A stretch of 64,000 nt of DNA, from the NCBI GenBank assembly GCA_905221605.1, contig CAJNDS010001013.1, positions 248,001 to 312,000 on the forward strand. The letters run 5' to 3'. The position numbers and the translations under genes were made by a program. A model generated the notes under the pieces. It saw nothing but the letters and a program-made list of their open reading frames with translations. It searched no databases and was not told the DNA's origin. This document shows positions 63,294 through 64,000 of this stretch, one piece after another; position 1 is the first letter of the stretch; each line of letters opens with the position of its first letter. Source of the stretch: Symbiodinium natans. Taxonomy: Eukaryota > Sar > Dinophyceae > Suessiales > Symbiodiniaceae.

Positions 63294-63832
63294 CTCGTGC
63301 CGTGAGTTGGCGCGTCGGTTTGGAGATTTGGGGTTAAGGGGTGTAGAGCGCACTTTATAGAGCTTAGGGCTTTGACTCGGACTTCTATGATGCTAAGTCT
63401 TCAGCTTGGGTGTCGGATGTTGCGGTCATCTAGGGTTCCATTGGGGTAATCTTCGGGTTGGTACGGCCTTTGACTGGGAGGAGAGTCCTTGGATTTTCTC
63501 GTTGAGGGGCCGTGATCCAGGGCGCACATTCCAAAAATAGCCCATTTCGCATGCAGAGAAGCATCTTTCCTGGAATTTCAGGCCCAAACCCTGGACACGA
63601 AGCTGCAAATGCCCTAAACTGGGCATGCGGCTACTAGGGGAGAAGGGATGAAAGCGGGGATGTGGATAAGCCATCTTGAAGCAGTTAGCCCAGCAACCAC
63701 ATCATGCTACGTGAGGCTAACCCTTTCTCCTGTTGGCTGGTGATACAGAGCAACCGGAACGAACAACAGATATGACATAGTTAAGCCCTGAAGGTTAAAG
63801 TCGTCACCACACAAGCCCTCAACAGCCGAAAC
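63294..63832. other. Interval without recognised genes
   Basis: Unique sequence. TTAGCCCAGCAACCACATCATGC at 63684 resembles a family F end, with GTTGGCTGG at 63731 as a weak inverted partner. Minus ORF 63426-63674 not supported. Confidence 0.35.
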
Positions 63833-63901
63833 CCAGGCAAAGCGGCGAGACGGTCTTCCTCGGTACGCAGGGCCGTGGCAAGCTCCTTTCCGTTGCAGGA
63901 G
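63833..63901 (-). CDS. Exon-like segment, function unknown
   Basis: On minus, AAACGCTGTAAG precedes SCNGKELATALRTEEDRLAA, LP and a donor CTGG|GTTTCGG. Codons AAG GAG CTT GCC ACG GCC CTG CGT ACC GAG GAA GAC CGT CTC GCC. Charged, helix-like. A TTTAGGG patch lies just 5' of it (63910). No family recognised. Confidence 0.5.
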
Positions 63902-64000
63902 CTTACAGCGTTTAGGGTTTGGTGTTTAGGTGCTGTCTCTTGAGAGATACGGTGAGACCCCGTAAGGTCACGGGACAGAAGAGATCGGAAGGTGCTGCTA

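Noticed and set aside
1-64000. A true chromosome end
   Set aside because: Telomere units occur throughout in both orientations with unique sequence on both sides; no terminal array reaches a window edge.
1-64000. Dinoflagellate spliced-leader relic, tRNA or rRNA genes
   Set aside because: I looked for the spliced-leader sequence and for cloverleaf or conserved rRNA stretches by eye and found none; a covariance-model search would be needed to be sure.

Overview
The window looks like nuclear DNA of a eukaryotic alga or protist, most likely a dinoflagellate. The seven-base unit TTTAGGG/CCCTAAA, a known telomere repeat of plants, dinoflagellates and some other alveolates, occurs in dozens of internal islands on both strands. 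Coding content is sparse and GC-rich, in short exon-like blocks with GT..AG-type borders. I saw no bacterial operons, rRNA, tRNA or CRISPR. A dinoflagellate is my preference from general knowledge; a chromerid or other alga with the same telomere unit is not excluded, and I found no dinoflagellate spliced-leader relic by eye.

Coding content. Only one long ORF looks like a normal protein: 49094-50155 (minus), a multi-pass membrane protein resembling the XK-related (XKR) family. About 30 other short (39-110 bp) exon-like segments can be read between the repeats. They show G/C-ending codons, open frames and plausible splice borders. Many end exactly where a TTTAGGG island begins, so the donor would be GTTTAG. 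Several begin after CCCTAG or a C-strand island. Only one small exon is recognisable in sequence (38221-38286, a small-GTPase NKxD-like motif). Exons in the left half read mostly on the plus strand and those right of about 46 kb mostly on the minus strand, with exceptions. I cannot join them into gene models without transcripts.

Repeats. (1) Telomere-like islands, pure or decayed, every few hundred bases. (2) At least six families of short (about 85-180 bp) inverted-repeat elements resembling MITEs, here called A to F: A (CTTGGAGGTTCATGG ends), B (GGTTCTTAGTAGGGAATG ends), C (GGTAGTTCTCTAAATTAGGG ends), D (CTACTA..TTGCTTAAGAACCCC ends), E (AGAGCCCAATGCC ends), F (TGGTAGCCCAGCA ends). (3) A 2.1 kb composite at 34575-36660: inverted arms flank a three-part higher-order tandem array with G-run/C-run hairpins. 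(4) A candidate 1.03 kb transposon at 18081-19109 with a possible 6-bp target duplication and a coding remnant. (5) Minisatellites at 42.2, 54.3 and 55.2 kb, long poly-C/poly-G tracts and AT-rich microsatellites.

Layout. 0-10 kb: islands, elements C, A, D, E and B, and exons on both strands. 10-18 kb: sparse, with islands and a few plus exons. 18-19.1 kb: the candidate transposon. 19-33 kb: plus-strand exons between islands. 33-37 kb: the composite array. 37-46 kb: mostly non-coding with MITEs and a few fragments. 46-64 kb: mostly minus-strand exons, including the membrane-protein gene, between islands and minisatellites.
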